The notes under the pieces are model-generated. The model was not told the origin of the DNA. It saw only the letters and a program-made list of their open reading frames with translations, and did not search any database. Shown one piece after another: positions 44,889 through 56,557 of a stretch of 64,000 bases of DNA. Positions within the stretch are counted from its first letter, which is position 1; each line of letters opens with the position of its first letter. Both the position numbers and the translations under genes were made by a program. The stretch is from Cryptomeria japonica (Eukaryota > Streptophyta > Pinopsida > Cupressales > Cupressaceae): positions 376,169,392 through 376,233,391 of the forward strand of contig NC_081415.1 in the NCBI RefSeq assembly GCF_030272615.1, read 5' to 3'.

Positions 44889-47800
44889 AGAACAAGCTTA
44901 AAAGTTAGGTTTTGGGAACATGATGAGCTTCAAGATCTCATCTTGAAGCTCGTGGCTTCCAAACTCTATTTTTTGAGCTTGTCGTATTTTCAAACCGTCA
45001 TTTTTAATCTTATGATGTTTCTAAACCCTCATTTTAAAGGTTAAAAAAGGGCTTGGAGGAACACACTTAAAATTGAGGTTTTGAGGAATGTGATGAACTT
45101 CAAGATCACATCTTCAAGCTAAAAAATGAGGGCTTGGAAGAACAAGCTAAAAGACAAAGTTTTTAGGAACACGATGATCTTATGCCTTCCAAAGTCTCTT
45201 TTTTAAGCATGTCATGTTTCCAAACCCTCATTTTTAAGCTTAAAAAATGAGGGTTTGAAAGAACAAGCTGAATAAATGAGGTTTTGGGAACATGTTGAGA
45301 TTCAAGATCTCATCTTGAATTTTTTTGGCTTCCAAGCTCTCATTTTTAAGCTTCTCATGTTTCCAAATCATCATTTTTCATCTTAAAAAATGAGCGCTTG
45401 GAAGCACAAACTTAAAAATGAGGTTTTCTCAACACGATGAGATTTGAGATCTCATCATGATTCTCATGGCTTCCAAACTCTCATTTTTAAGCTTGACATG
45501 TTTCTAAACCATCATTTTTAAGCTTAAAAAATGAGGGCTTGGAAGAACAAGCTTAAAATGATGTTTTGGGAACATGTAGAGCTTCAAGATCTGATCTTGA
45601 AGATGGTGGCTTCCAAACTCTCATTTTTAATCTGCCATGCTTCCAAATTCTCATTTTTAAGGTCATGGCTACTAAAATCTCATTTTTAAGCTTGATGTGT
45701 CTCCAAACTATCATTCTTAAGCTTCCAAAATGAGGGCTTGGAAACACAAGCTTAAATATTAGTTTTTTGGAACATAATTAGGTTCTAGATCTCATCTTGA
45801 AGATCATGGCTTACAAAATCTCATTTTTATATTTGTCGAACTTCCAAACCCTCATTTTTAAGCTTAAAAAATGAGCAATTTGAACAAAAAGCTTAAAAAT
45901 GAGGTTTTGGAAGCACAATCACCTTCAAGATCTGATCATGAAGCTCATGGCTTGTAAAATATCATTTTTAAGCTTGTCATGTTTCCAAACCTTGATCTTT
46001 AAGCTTTAAAAATGAGGGATTCAAAGTACAAGCATAAAAAAGAGTCTTTGGGAACATGATGAGATTCAAGATCTCATATTGAAGCTCATTTGCCATGTTT
46101 CCAAATCCTCATTTTTAATCTTAAAAAATGAGGGATTGGAAGAACAAGCTTAAAAATTAGGTTTTGGGAACACAATTAGCTTCAAGATCACATCTTGAAG
46201 CTTGTGGCTTCCAAACTCTCATTTTCAACCTTGTTGTGTTTTCAAACCCTCATTTTTAATCTTCTAAATTGAGGGCTTAGAAACACAAGCTTAAAAAAGA
46301 GGTTTTAGGAATACAATGATCTTCAATATCTCATGTTGTAGCTCATGGCTTTTGAATTTTCATTTTTAACCTTGTCATGTTTCTAAACACTCATTTTAAA
46401 CTTAAAAAATGAGCGCTTGGAAACACAATTTTAAAAATGAGGTTTTGGGAACATGGTGATCTTCAAGATCTCATCTTGAAGCTTGTGGCTTCAAAACACC
46501 ATTTTTAAGGTTGCATTGTTTCCAAATCCTCTTTTCTAAGCTTGAAAAATAATGACATAGAAGCACAAGCTTAAAAATGAGGTTTTGGAAAAATGAAGAG
46601 CTTCAAGATCTCATCTTGAATCTCATGGCTTCCAAACTCTCATTTCAAATCTTGTAGTGTTTTGAAACCCTTAGTTTTAAACTTAAAAAATAAGGGCTTA
46701 GAATCACAATCTTAAAAATGATGTTTTGGGAACAAGATGAGCTTCAAGGTCTTATCTTGAAGCTTGTTGCTTCCAAACTCTCATTTTTTAGCTTTACTTG
46801 TTTCTAGACCATAATTTTTAATCTTGTCATGTTTCAAAACCCTCATTTTAAAGGTTAAAAAATGAGCACTTAAGAGAACAAGGTTAAAAATGAGGTTTTG
46901 GGAACACGATGAGCCTCAAGATCTCATTTTGAAGATCATGGATTCTAAACTCTCATTTTAAAGTTTTTCGTGTTTACAAACCCTCATTTTTAAGTATAAA
47001 AAATGAGTGCATGGAAGAGAAAGCTTCAAAATGTGATTTTGGGAATATGATGAACTTCAAGGTCACATATTCAAGCTCAAAAATGAGGGCTTGGAAGCAC
47101 AAGCTAAAAAAATTAGGTTTTGGGAACAAGATGAGCTTCAAGACCTCATCTTGAAGCTCATGGCTTCCAAACTCTCATTTTTAAGCTTGTCATGTTTCCA
47201 AACCCACATTAAGCTTAAAAAATGATGGCCTGGAAGAAAAAACTTAAAGAATGAGGTTTTGGGAAAAGGATGAGATTCAAGATCTCATTTTGAAGCTTGT
47301 GGCTTTTGAACTCTTATATTTAAGCTTGATGTGTCTCCAAGCTATCATTCTCAAGCTTAAAAAAGGAGGGATTGGAAGCACAATCTTAAAAATTAAGTTT
47401 TTGGAACATGATGAGGTCCAAGATCTCATCTTGAAGCTTGTGGCTTACAAAGTCTCATTTGTATGCTTGTCATGCTACCAAACACTCAGTTTTAACCTTA
47501 AAAATTATGTTTTAGGAACATGATGAACTCCAAGATCTGATCTTGAAGCTCATGGCTTCCAAACACTTATTTTTAAGCTCGTCATGTTTCCAAACCCTCA
47601 TCTTTAAGATTAAAAAATGAGGGCTTAGAAGCACGAGCTTAAAAATGAGGTTTTGGAAACACGATGAGCGTTAAGATCTCATCTTGAGGCTTGTTTTCCA
47701 TGTTTCTAAACCCACATTTTTAATCTTAAAAAATGAGGAATTATAAGAACAAGCTTAAAAATGAGGTTTTGAGAACACAATGAGCTTCAATATTTCATCT

Positions 47801-50800
47801 TGAAGCTCATGGTTTTCAAACTCTTATTCTTAGGCTTGTTGTGTTTCCAAACCCTCATTTTTTAAGCTTCAAATATGAGGGCTTGGAAGCACAAGCTTAA
47901 AAATGAGGTTTTGGGAACACGATGAGCTTCAAGATCTCATCTTGAAGCTCGTGGCTTCAAAATTATCATTTCTAACCTTGCCATGTTTCCAAATGCTCAT
48001 TTTTAAGCTTCAAAATTGAGCACTTAGAAACACAAGCTTAAAAATGAGGTTTTGGCAACATGGTGATCTTCAAGATTTCATCTTGAAGCTCTTCGAAACT
48101 CTCATTTTTAAGCTTGTTGTGTTTCCAAACCCATATTTTTAAGCTTCTAAAGGAAAGGCTTGGAAGCACAATCTTCAAAATGAGGTTTTGGAAACATGAT
48201 GAGCTTCAAGATGTCATTTTGAACCAAATGGCCTCCAAACTATCGTTTGTAAGCTTGACGTGTTTCCAAACTATAACTTTTAAGCTTGAAAAATGAGGAC
48301 ATGGAAAGCACAAGCTTAAAAATTATGTTTTGAGAACACAATGAGTTTCAAGATCTCATCTTGAATCTTGCAGCTTACAAACTCTTATTTTTAAGGTTGT
48401 CATGGTTTGAAACCCTCATTTTTACACTTAAAAAATGAGCACTTGGAAGAACAAGCTTAAAAATGAGGTTTTTGTAATATGATTAGCTTCAAGATCTAGT
48501 GCAGTCACCAGTTAGGAGGGACCTCAAAGAGATCAATCTGGACTGGGCAACAAGTGGAAACAAGAGGATATGATGGAGACAATGCAAAACTGAATGAATT
48601 AGATCATGAAAACTAGTTACAGACAACCAGTAACATCTGGATTACAAGATTCAACTCACTGGCCTACTACATACATGCTCAGTTATAGAATTTGTTAACT
48701 CTGGACCTCCAAATCTAAGATCTATCTTCTATGTTCTATTTGACTCCCTAGAATATGAATTATAATGCTCAATTATAATGATTTATACGATCCAAGGGGA
48801 TCCGATAGGCCCAAAAAAGGACCAAATGCCAAAGAACAAGATCAAACTTGTAAAACCAATAGGTCAGCCTCAGCCAAAGAAATTCCTCTGAAAAATACAA
48901 AGGATGAAGTGTGAATCAAAGGGAAGGTCAGCCACACGCCAAAGAACATTGGAATCAATGCACAGGGCTTTGCAAGCTACAAAAGGGATCCAGTAGATTC
49001 ACTAATGCAAATAGGTCCAAATGGTTCTGGTGCCAGAAAACTATCTCAGAATTTGGAATCGATAACTTGCCGCAAAATGGTCCAAATGCTCCATAGTTTC
49101 AGAATAAGGAAGATGATCATGTCCTTAATAAAAATACAACCTCGCAAGATCTGGTGAGCCAATGCAAGAATATGCAAAATGAAATGTTGAAACTACAAAA
49201 CAAAAAAGAAATATTTTTGGTTGATGCAAGATTGCCAAGAACTGAGGATTCTCCTGCATCAAGATCTCATCTTGAATGTCGTGACATCCAAAATCTCATT
49301 TTTAAGCTTTTTGTCTTTCCAAAACCTCATTTTTAAGCTTAAAAAACAAGGGCTTGGAAACATAGCCTCAAAATTGAGGTTTTGGGAATACGTGAGCTTC
49401 AATATCTCATGTTGAAGCTCATGGCTTCCAAACTCTCATTTTTAAGATTGTCATGTTTCCAAACCCTCATTTTTAAGCTTCACACACAAGCTTAAAAATG
49501 AGGTTTTGGGAACACAATGAGCCTCAAGATCTTATCTTGAAGCTCGTGGCTTCCAAACTCTCATTTTTAAGTTTGTTGTATCTCGAAAACCTCATTTTTA
49601 AGCTTAAAAAATGAGGGATTTGAAGGACAAGCTTAGAAATTAGGTTTTGAGAACACGATGAGAATCAAGATCTTATCTTGAAGCTCATGGCTTCTAAACT
49701 GTCATTTTTAAGCTTTCCATGTTTCCAAACCCTCATTTTAAAGCTTCAAAAATGAGGGCTTGGAAGCACGAGCTTAAAAATGAGGTTTTGAGAACTTGAT
49801 GAGCTTCAAGATCTCACCTTGAAACTCAAGGCTTCAAAACTCTCATGTTTAAGCTTGTCATCTTTCTGAACCCTTATTTTTTAATATTCAAAAGGGAGAG
49901 CTTGGATGCACAAGTTTAAAAATGAGGTTTTGTGAACATGATGAGCTTTAAGATTTGATCTTGAACCTCATGTGTTCCAAACTTTCATTTTTAAGCTTTT
50001 TATGTTTCCAAACTCTCGTTTTTCACTTTCAAAAATGAGGGCTTGGAAGCACAAGCTTTAATAAGGTTTTGGGAACACAATGAGCTTCAGATCTCATCTT
50101 AAAATTCATGTCTTCCAAACTCTAATTTTTAATATTATCATGTTTTGGTAACAACATGAGCTTCAACATCTCATCTTGAAGCACATGGCTTCCAAATTCT
50201 TGTTTCTAACCCCTCATTTTTAAACTTAAAAAATTAGGTCTTGGAAGAAGGAGCTTAAAAATGATATTTTGGGAACACGATGATCTTCAAAAACTCATCT
50301 TGAAGCTTGTAGATTCAAAACTCTCATTTTTAAGCTTGCAGTGTTTCAAAACCCTCATTTTTAAGCTTTAAAAACAAGGGCTTGGAAGCACAATCTTAAA
50401 GATGAGGTTTTAGAAACATGATGAACTTCAAGATCTCATCTTGAAGCTTGTGGCTTCCAAACTCTCATTTTAAACCTTATCTTGTTTCAAAACTCTCATT
50501 TTTAACCTTAAAAAATGAGGGCTTGGAAGCACAATCTTAAAATGAGGTTTTGGGAACATAATGAGCTCCACGATCTCATCTTAAAGCTTGTGGCCTCTAA
50601 GCTCTCATTTTCAAGCTTGTGCATTTCCAAACCCTAATTTTTAAGCTTAAAAAATGAGTGCTTGGCAGCACAAGTTTAAAATTAAGATTTTTGGAAGACG
50701 ATGAGTGCTAGTATCTCATCTTGAAGCTCATGACTTCAAAACTCTCATTTTTAGGCTTGTTGTGTTTCCAAACTCTCATTTTAAGCTTAAAAAATGGGTA

Positions 50801-51285
50801 GTTGGAAGCACAAGCTTAAAAAATGAGGTTTTTCATAACACAATGATCTTTATTTCATCTTAAAGCTTGTGACTTCCAAACTCTCATATTTAAGCTTGTC
50901 ATGTTTCCAAACCCTCATATTTAAGCTTCAGAAGTGAGGGCTTTGAAACATAAGTTTAAAAATGATGTTTTGGAAAGATGATGAGCTTGAAGATCTCATC
51001 TTGAAGCTCATGGCTTCCAAACTCTCATTTGTTTCCAAACCCTCATTTTTAAGCTTAAAAAATAAGCGCTTGAACACACAATCTAAAAAATAAGGTGCTC
51101 GGAACACAATGAGCTCTTGAAGCTCTCCCAAACTCTCATTTTTAAGCTTTTGTGTTTCCAAACCCACATTTTTAAGCTTCCAAAATGAGGGTTTGGAAAC
51201 ACAAGCTTAAAAATGAGGTTTTCAAAATATGATGAGCTTCAAGATGTCATTTTGAATCAAATGGCTTCTAAACTCTCATTATTAA
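44889..51285. repeat. Satellite array, ~140-bp monomer built from inverted repeats
   Basis: About 40 diverged copies of a unit that runs through TCAAGATCTCATCTTGA, GGCTTCCAAACTCTCATTTT, TAAGCTTGTCATGTTTCCAA, ACCCTCATTTTTAAGC, AAAAAATGAGGGCTTGG, AAGCACAAGCTTAAAAATGA and GGTTTTGGGAACACGATGAG. Unit length is ~125-145 bp. Two dyads lie in each unit: a 27-bp one around AAGATCTCATCTT (for example 47924-47950) and a 29-bp one around TTTAAGCTTAAA (for example 45225-45253). AAGCTT recurs in nearly every unit. The array is split by an insertion at 48498-49258. The short open frames are not genes. Confidence 0.9.
48498..49258 (+). mobile_element. 761-bp insertion in the satellite, 9-bp TSD
   Basis: Non-satellite sequence flanked by TCAAGATCT at 48489-48497 and 49259-49267; without it the satellite unit is continuous. 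It begins AGTGCAGTCACC and ends CTCCTGCA. A weak open frame (48911-49096) encodes MNQREGQPHAKEHWNQC with no recognised domain. A 9-bp duplication is typical of Mutator-like elements, but since TCAAGATCT is also the satellite sequence the TSD must be read with care. Confidence 0.6.
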
Positions 51286-51289
51286 AATC

Positions 51290-53104
51290 AACATTGGGGT
51301 GAACTCACAATAATGGTTCCCACTTTTTTGCCACTTTTGACAATGAGATGAACATTTTTAAAATAATCTTCAACTTCCGACAACTATAACTTTTAAACTA
51401 TTAAGAGTTTGAAGATGATGTAAATTAGTGATTTGTAGCATTTTGTCTGTAGATTCTAAATTTTTTTTTTTTCAAATTTTTTTTCAAATTTTTTTAAAAA
51501 TTTTCCATCTCCTTCGAAAAGTAGTTTTTTACAACAAACTATATTTTTTAAGAGTGATGTGCCTCCTGAAATGCATAACTTCTTTTCTATAAATGATAAA
51601 AACTCAATTCTTTTGAATTTTGGTTTGTAACATCAATATCCCAGGGCTTGTTGTTGTTTTTATCATGATATGTTGAATATTTTTCATTTTATTAAGTTTT
51701 GAAGTCTGACTATTCATAATTCAGATATAGGTTTAAGTTTGAACACATAACTTGTTCTATATATATCGAAATTCAATTTTATTTTTTTTGTTAGAAAGAA
51801 GACATCAATACCTAGGGCATAGATATTTTTCAAAATTTTTTTGAATTAGTTTCCTATTTTTCCCAATGTGTTGAACAGAGAAGTTCATGTTCGGTGAAAA
51901 ACCTTCTAGTTGTTGGCGCAAGAGGTTGGACCTCTGAAGCGGCTCACATTCTTACGGTTCTTAGTAGAGATACAAAGTTCACCACAGGGGAGTTTTCATG
52001 GGGACTGGTGCTTGGATGCCCTGGAGAAGTGAGTGTCATGGAGGGGAGCCAGTGGGGTCAAGCACCTAAGTATCCACTCTAAATTGTGTAGCTCGGGGTA
52101 ACCCCCCAAGTGGGATTCAACAACTACTATCTCATCCAGCCCTAGGATTTGTGCTTGCATGATCAAAACAATCAAACACTTTCAAACAAACAAACATTGT
52201 GTTTTCTTTATTTTCAAGTGTATGCAAAAATATTTCATATTATACTTGAGTCCCCTTAAAACCTATATTATGTGATACTAGGACCTATTATGTGATATTA
52301 AGACCTATTATATGCAATAATACCTATCTTAAATATGACATAATAGAACCTATTATGACATATATAATAGTTCTTATTGTGATTTAATAACATGACCACA
52401 TATGCAAAAACATTTCACATTATATACTTGAGTCCAGGCCTTAAGACCTATATTTATGATATATTAGGGCCTATTATGTGCATGCGATAAATTAATGACC
52501 TACTATCACATAATTTAGGTCCTAATATCACATACATAATAGGTCCTAATATTTGCATAATATAGGTCTTAAGGGGAGTTGAAAGTATAATGTGAAATGT
52601 TTTTGCATATGTGGTCATGTATTGTTATAATTAATAAGACCTATTATGTCATAATAGGTTCTAACTTATATCATAATTAAGACCTACTTAATTTCATGTG
52701 ATAGGTCCTTTAATATCACATAAAATATTTGTCTTAAGGGGAGTCAAGTATATTAATGTGAAATGTTTTTGCATACGTGGTCATATTAAATAATAATAAG
52801 GTCTATTATGTGATATTAGGACTTCTTATGTGATTATAACCTCTTAAATATGAAATAAATTTAGAACCTATTATGTCATAATAGGTTCTATTTATGTGAC
52901 TGGATGTATACAAAAACATTTCACATTATACTCAAGATTCCCCAAGTAAGGTCTTAAATATGACATAATAGTCCACCTGTTATGACATAATTTTTAGGTC
53001 TTACTAAATGTATTTAAAATTTGGTTTCAAATTAAACTTGGAATTTCATTGCATTAAAAATATTCTTTGTCATCTTAAATTATGTGCAGAACGGGCTTGA
53101 GAAG
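51290..53104 (+). other. Upstream part of DNA transposon: palindrome cluster, no gene
   Basis: T-rich tracts lie at 51450-51520. A block at 51890-52170 is homologous to the E2 leader (minus 27930-27654). From 52205 to 52960, direct and inverted copies of GCAAAAACATTTCACATTAT and ACCTATTATGTGATATTAGG occur. The 3' edge ends TTATGTGCAG, a possible splice acceptor before the transposase frame at 53105. Confidence 0.55.
52205..52960. repeat. Cluster of direct and inverted repeats (CATTTCACATTATACTTGAG family)
   Basis: Plus copies at about 52216, 52411 and 52912; inverted copies at about 52563 and 52728. They are linked by CCTATTATGTGATATTAGG-type units in both orientations. The stretch can fold into several long hairpins. 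Confidence 0.8.
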
Positions 53105-55398
53105 AAGGGAGTTTTGAAGCGGGAGTCAAGGAAAATAAACCTATTGAAGAACACAATATAGTTGATGAACATATGGAGGAGCTTTCCCAAGTTGAACCAA
53201 TGGAGGTTGAAGGAGAGGGGTCAGGCTCCTAATCTCCTACCACCGGTATGGATGAGCATAGTGTGGATCTAGCTAAATAGGTGAAGAGAAATTTTTCTTA
53301 TAAAAATTTAGATCATTTACTTGAAATGGATGTTGATGAGTTGAAATGTCTCAATGAAGAACCTAGACATACTAAAATAAGGTCAATGAATAAAAGTGCA
53401 AAATAAATAATGTCTCATTTCTACAATCTTGATACTACACTAGAGAAATGTCAATTGTTATCAATTGTACTTACTTGTAAAGACTTAATAGATCCACTAA
53501 AATTGTTGGGTATAGATACAACAAGTCAAAAGAGGAAAACTTCTCAGCTACAAAAATCTATTGTTGATAATGTTAAGAAAGGTTTGGTGAACATTGGTAA
53601 AAAATCACGAATAGTAGATAAGACCATTTCAAGAAGAGTGATGTTGACATCTTTAGTAAATGAAAGATTGCCTCAAAAAAGACAAATATCTTCACTATCA
53701 TCTGAGTTTGGTTTTAGTAGAAGGACAATATCAAAATATGTGAAAAGGAGAAAGAGTTTGGATGATACTACCTCAGAAGGGAATTGGGCAATTATGTGTA
53801 GAGCTCCTCATTCTGATAGAATTGAAGATGTTGTTAGGAACTTAGTGACAATTTTTTGGAATGATAATACTCACCCTTCATCAAATAGTAGAGATGTTAT
53901 AAAGCAAAGGATTGACCTTGACCATTATGATCTCCATGTAAAACATTGGTTAGACACAATAAAACATGAATTGTATGTGTTGTTAACTAAAACAAACCCT
54001 CATATAGAGATTGGACAAACCATGTTTGAATGGTTAAGGCCATATTATGCGAAGGTAAACAAAGTCTTTGAAACTTTTTGTTGTCGTTATCACATCAAAT
54101 TTTATCTATACTATCAGGTGTTTCGAAAGATTAGAGAAGATAGTGATGGTTATGAAAAAGCTCCTCCTAAATGAAAAAGTCAATTCATAGCATCCATCTT
54201 ATGTGATAAATCAGATGATAATGCAACCGGTCAAATAAATTGCATAAAAGGAATTTGTTGAACATGCGGGGAGTTGGCTAAATTGTCTTTGAGAGATGAA
54301 GATACTGACATGAGGAAGATGGTAAATTGCAAGAGTTACAAGTACAAAAAATTTGAAACAAAATTTGGAAAGGAATCTACAAGGTTAGATTATGTAGAAG
54401 AGGAAATACCTATTGGAACATTTATGGAAAAATTTTCGTAAGTTGATAAAACCATACACATGCCATGGTTTTTTTTCCAAGTGGCAAGAAGAACAATTTA
54501 AAATATTAAGAGACACTTTCCCACTTGGAACTATTCTATCCATAGTGGACTTTGCAGAAAATTACTCTTTTGCATATCAAAAAGAGATTCAATCAGAGTA
54601 TTACATTTCAAAGAAAATCACTATTATGGTGCATGTGTGTTATCAACATGCACAAATGGATTTGGATGGTGTTGATAGTAAATTTGAAAATCATTTCATT
54701 AAGAAAGAGTACCACTTCTATATCAGTGATGATAAGGAGCATGACACACTTTTTGTACAACATTGATTTAAGAAGTTTTTTTAATATTTGAAAGAGAGAG
54801 GCATAACAATATTTAAACATTTTGTTTGGTTTGATGGATGTGCGACACAATTGAAATCTTTGAGGCCATTTTATGCACTATGTAGATATCATCAAAATGA
54901 CAAAATACCACATGTTTGGAGTTTTTTGAGAGTGGTCATGGAAATTTTGAACATGATGGTGCATGAGCTTGTATCAAACATGCTCTAAGAAAGCATCAAA
55001 TGAATTATACAGGGGATCATATAGATGATGCACATGATGTTGTTGAATGGTGTAAGAAACACTTTGTGCAGCCTAATTATCCTAGTGAATCATCATCAAG
55101 AACATACAGACCCATTCCATATAGAGTGTTTTGGGATATAACCAGTACGTGTTCTCTTTTAGTGTTTTATTTAAATGTTTTTTTAGTTTTTTAAAATGTT
55201 CCCAGTTCAAATGTTTTAATTCAACAACTTGATCTACATGTATGTTCGTGTACATATGTACATTTTGTAGATGTGGATAGAAGATCAATGCATGGATGCA
55301 AGAGCGTGGAGAGGACAAGATCTTTGCATTGTGTCATGAGTACAAATAATTCCCCATGGACATTGTACACTAGGGATTATTCATGCTTTTGTTCTGAT
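53105..55398 (+). pseudogene. DDE-type transposase of an unusual superfamily (broken)
   Basis: Plus-strand coding remnant. An acidic N-terminus (VDEHMEELSQVEPMEVEGEG) is followed by 53410-54174, containing a helix-turn-helix QISSLSSEFGFSRRTISKYV. The catalytic half (54413-55140, frame breaks) has LSIVDFAENYSFAYQKEIQ, then FYISDDKEHDT, FVWFDGCATQLKS, and FFESGHGNFEHDGA. Asp of DFAEN, Asp of DGCA and Glu before SGHG fit a DDE triad. After a 126-bp intron, coding resumes VDRRSMHGCKSVERT and ends CFCSDC, where E3 cut in. From memory it resembles transposase-like proteins best known from animals. Stops and frameshifts make it inactive. Confidence 0.75.
55145..55270 (+). other. Predicted intron in the transposase gene
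   Basis: GTACGT donor at 55145 and TTTTGTAG acceptor ending at 55270. Joining the flanks keeps the reading frame from ...VFWDIT into VDRRSMHGC. It is T-rich, 126 bp. Confidence 0.6.
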
Positions 55399-56535
55399 TG
55401 TGTAATACCCTAAAATTGGTCACCTAAACCATGGGCCCCTAATCTCGACAACATCACCAAGGTCCTAACCAAAGGCAATTAAATCAACTTTGAGCACACA
55501 ATTAATTAATTATTCAATCATCAAATGTCATATGGCAAGTGAATTATTCAATATTAATTCAATATTTATTTAATTAATTAAATCATTCCAAGAAAATCAT
55601 TCTAATCTATTATCCTATTTCATTTATTAAATATCCTAGCATATTTAATTAATTAATAAATTTTTCATTTAATCATAAAAAAAGGAATTAATTTATTATA
55701 AAAGAGGAATAAATATGCAAAGCAAGAGTTAAATTGAAAATAAAATAAAATAATTGCATTAAATTGAAAGAGAAATCAAACTTGAGATATTATTTCTTCT
55801 TCTAAATTGAGAACTTGAAATCAGAAAAGCAATTAAATTGGATTATTAATCATTCTCTAAAATTGGAACTCAAAGCTTTTGAGAAAAGAAGTTCAGTTGC
55901 ATTGAAAAGACTCTTTTCTTGAATAAATCAAAGAATTGCATAGAATTGCCTATTTTTATCTCAAGTGCATGGAATTAATTGAATTATATCTCTGATGCAA
56001 ACTCAAACTTATAATCTGAATGCATTTCAATTAAACTATAATTGGAATCTATCTCAAGATTAACTAAATCTGATTTCTTAATTATTTCAATTATCCTAAA
56101 TTGTTTTTTTTCTTGATCTCTCTTGTGATTCTCTATAAATTCAGCCTTCATCTCTCATTCAAAACACCCTGGAGATTTATTATTATACAGTTTTTGCTCT
56201 AGAGTCATTGAAGATATTGTGCTTGCTTTTTTGAGATTATTGCATCTTAGTTTAATTTCTTTTTGCATATTTTATGATTGTCAGCATAATCTTGCATCTG
56301 TTTAGCTTAATCTCATGCTCATATAGATTAAATCCTTCATCTTGGTGTAGTCTAGTCACTGGTATTGCTTATACAAATCTGAGAGCAATTTTATACTCGC
56401 ATCTTTTAGAAGGCAATGGGTCGATTTGTTATGGTTTTATTATTCATGCTTATATCTGTCTAACCATACATGTAATGAATTAATTGAAGTGTTATGTCTT
56501 ACAGTTTACAGACTTATTTCACTTTTGCACACACA
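55399..56535 (+). repeat. E3 5' LTR (1137 bp)
   Basis: Starts TGTAATACCCTAAAATTGG and ends TTTGCACACACA just before the primer site. It aligns along its length to the two pieces of the E1 LTR. Confidence 0.9.
56134..56139 (+). promoter_or_regulatory. Putative TATA box of E3 LTR
   Basis: TATAAA within CTCTATAAATTCAGCC, at the same place as in the E1 LTR. Confidence 0.5.
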
Positions 56536-56539
56536 TTTC

Positions 56540-56557
56540 TAGCGCCCACCATGGGGC
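56540..56557 (+). promoter_or_regulatory. E3 primer-binding site (tRNA-Lys)
   Basis: TAGCGCCCACCATGGGGC, complementary to the tRNA-Lys 3' end with two mismatches, four bases past the LTR. Confidence 0.83.

Noticed and set aside
44889-51285. CRISPR-like array
   Set aside because: Units are contiguous, diverged and lack unique spacers; this is a eukaryotic satellite.
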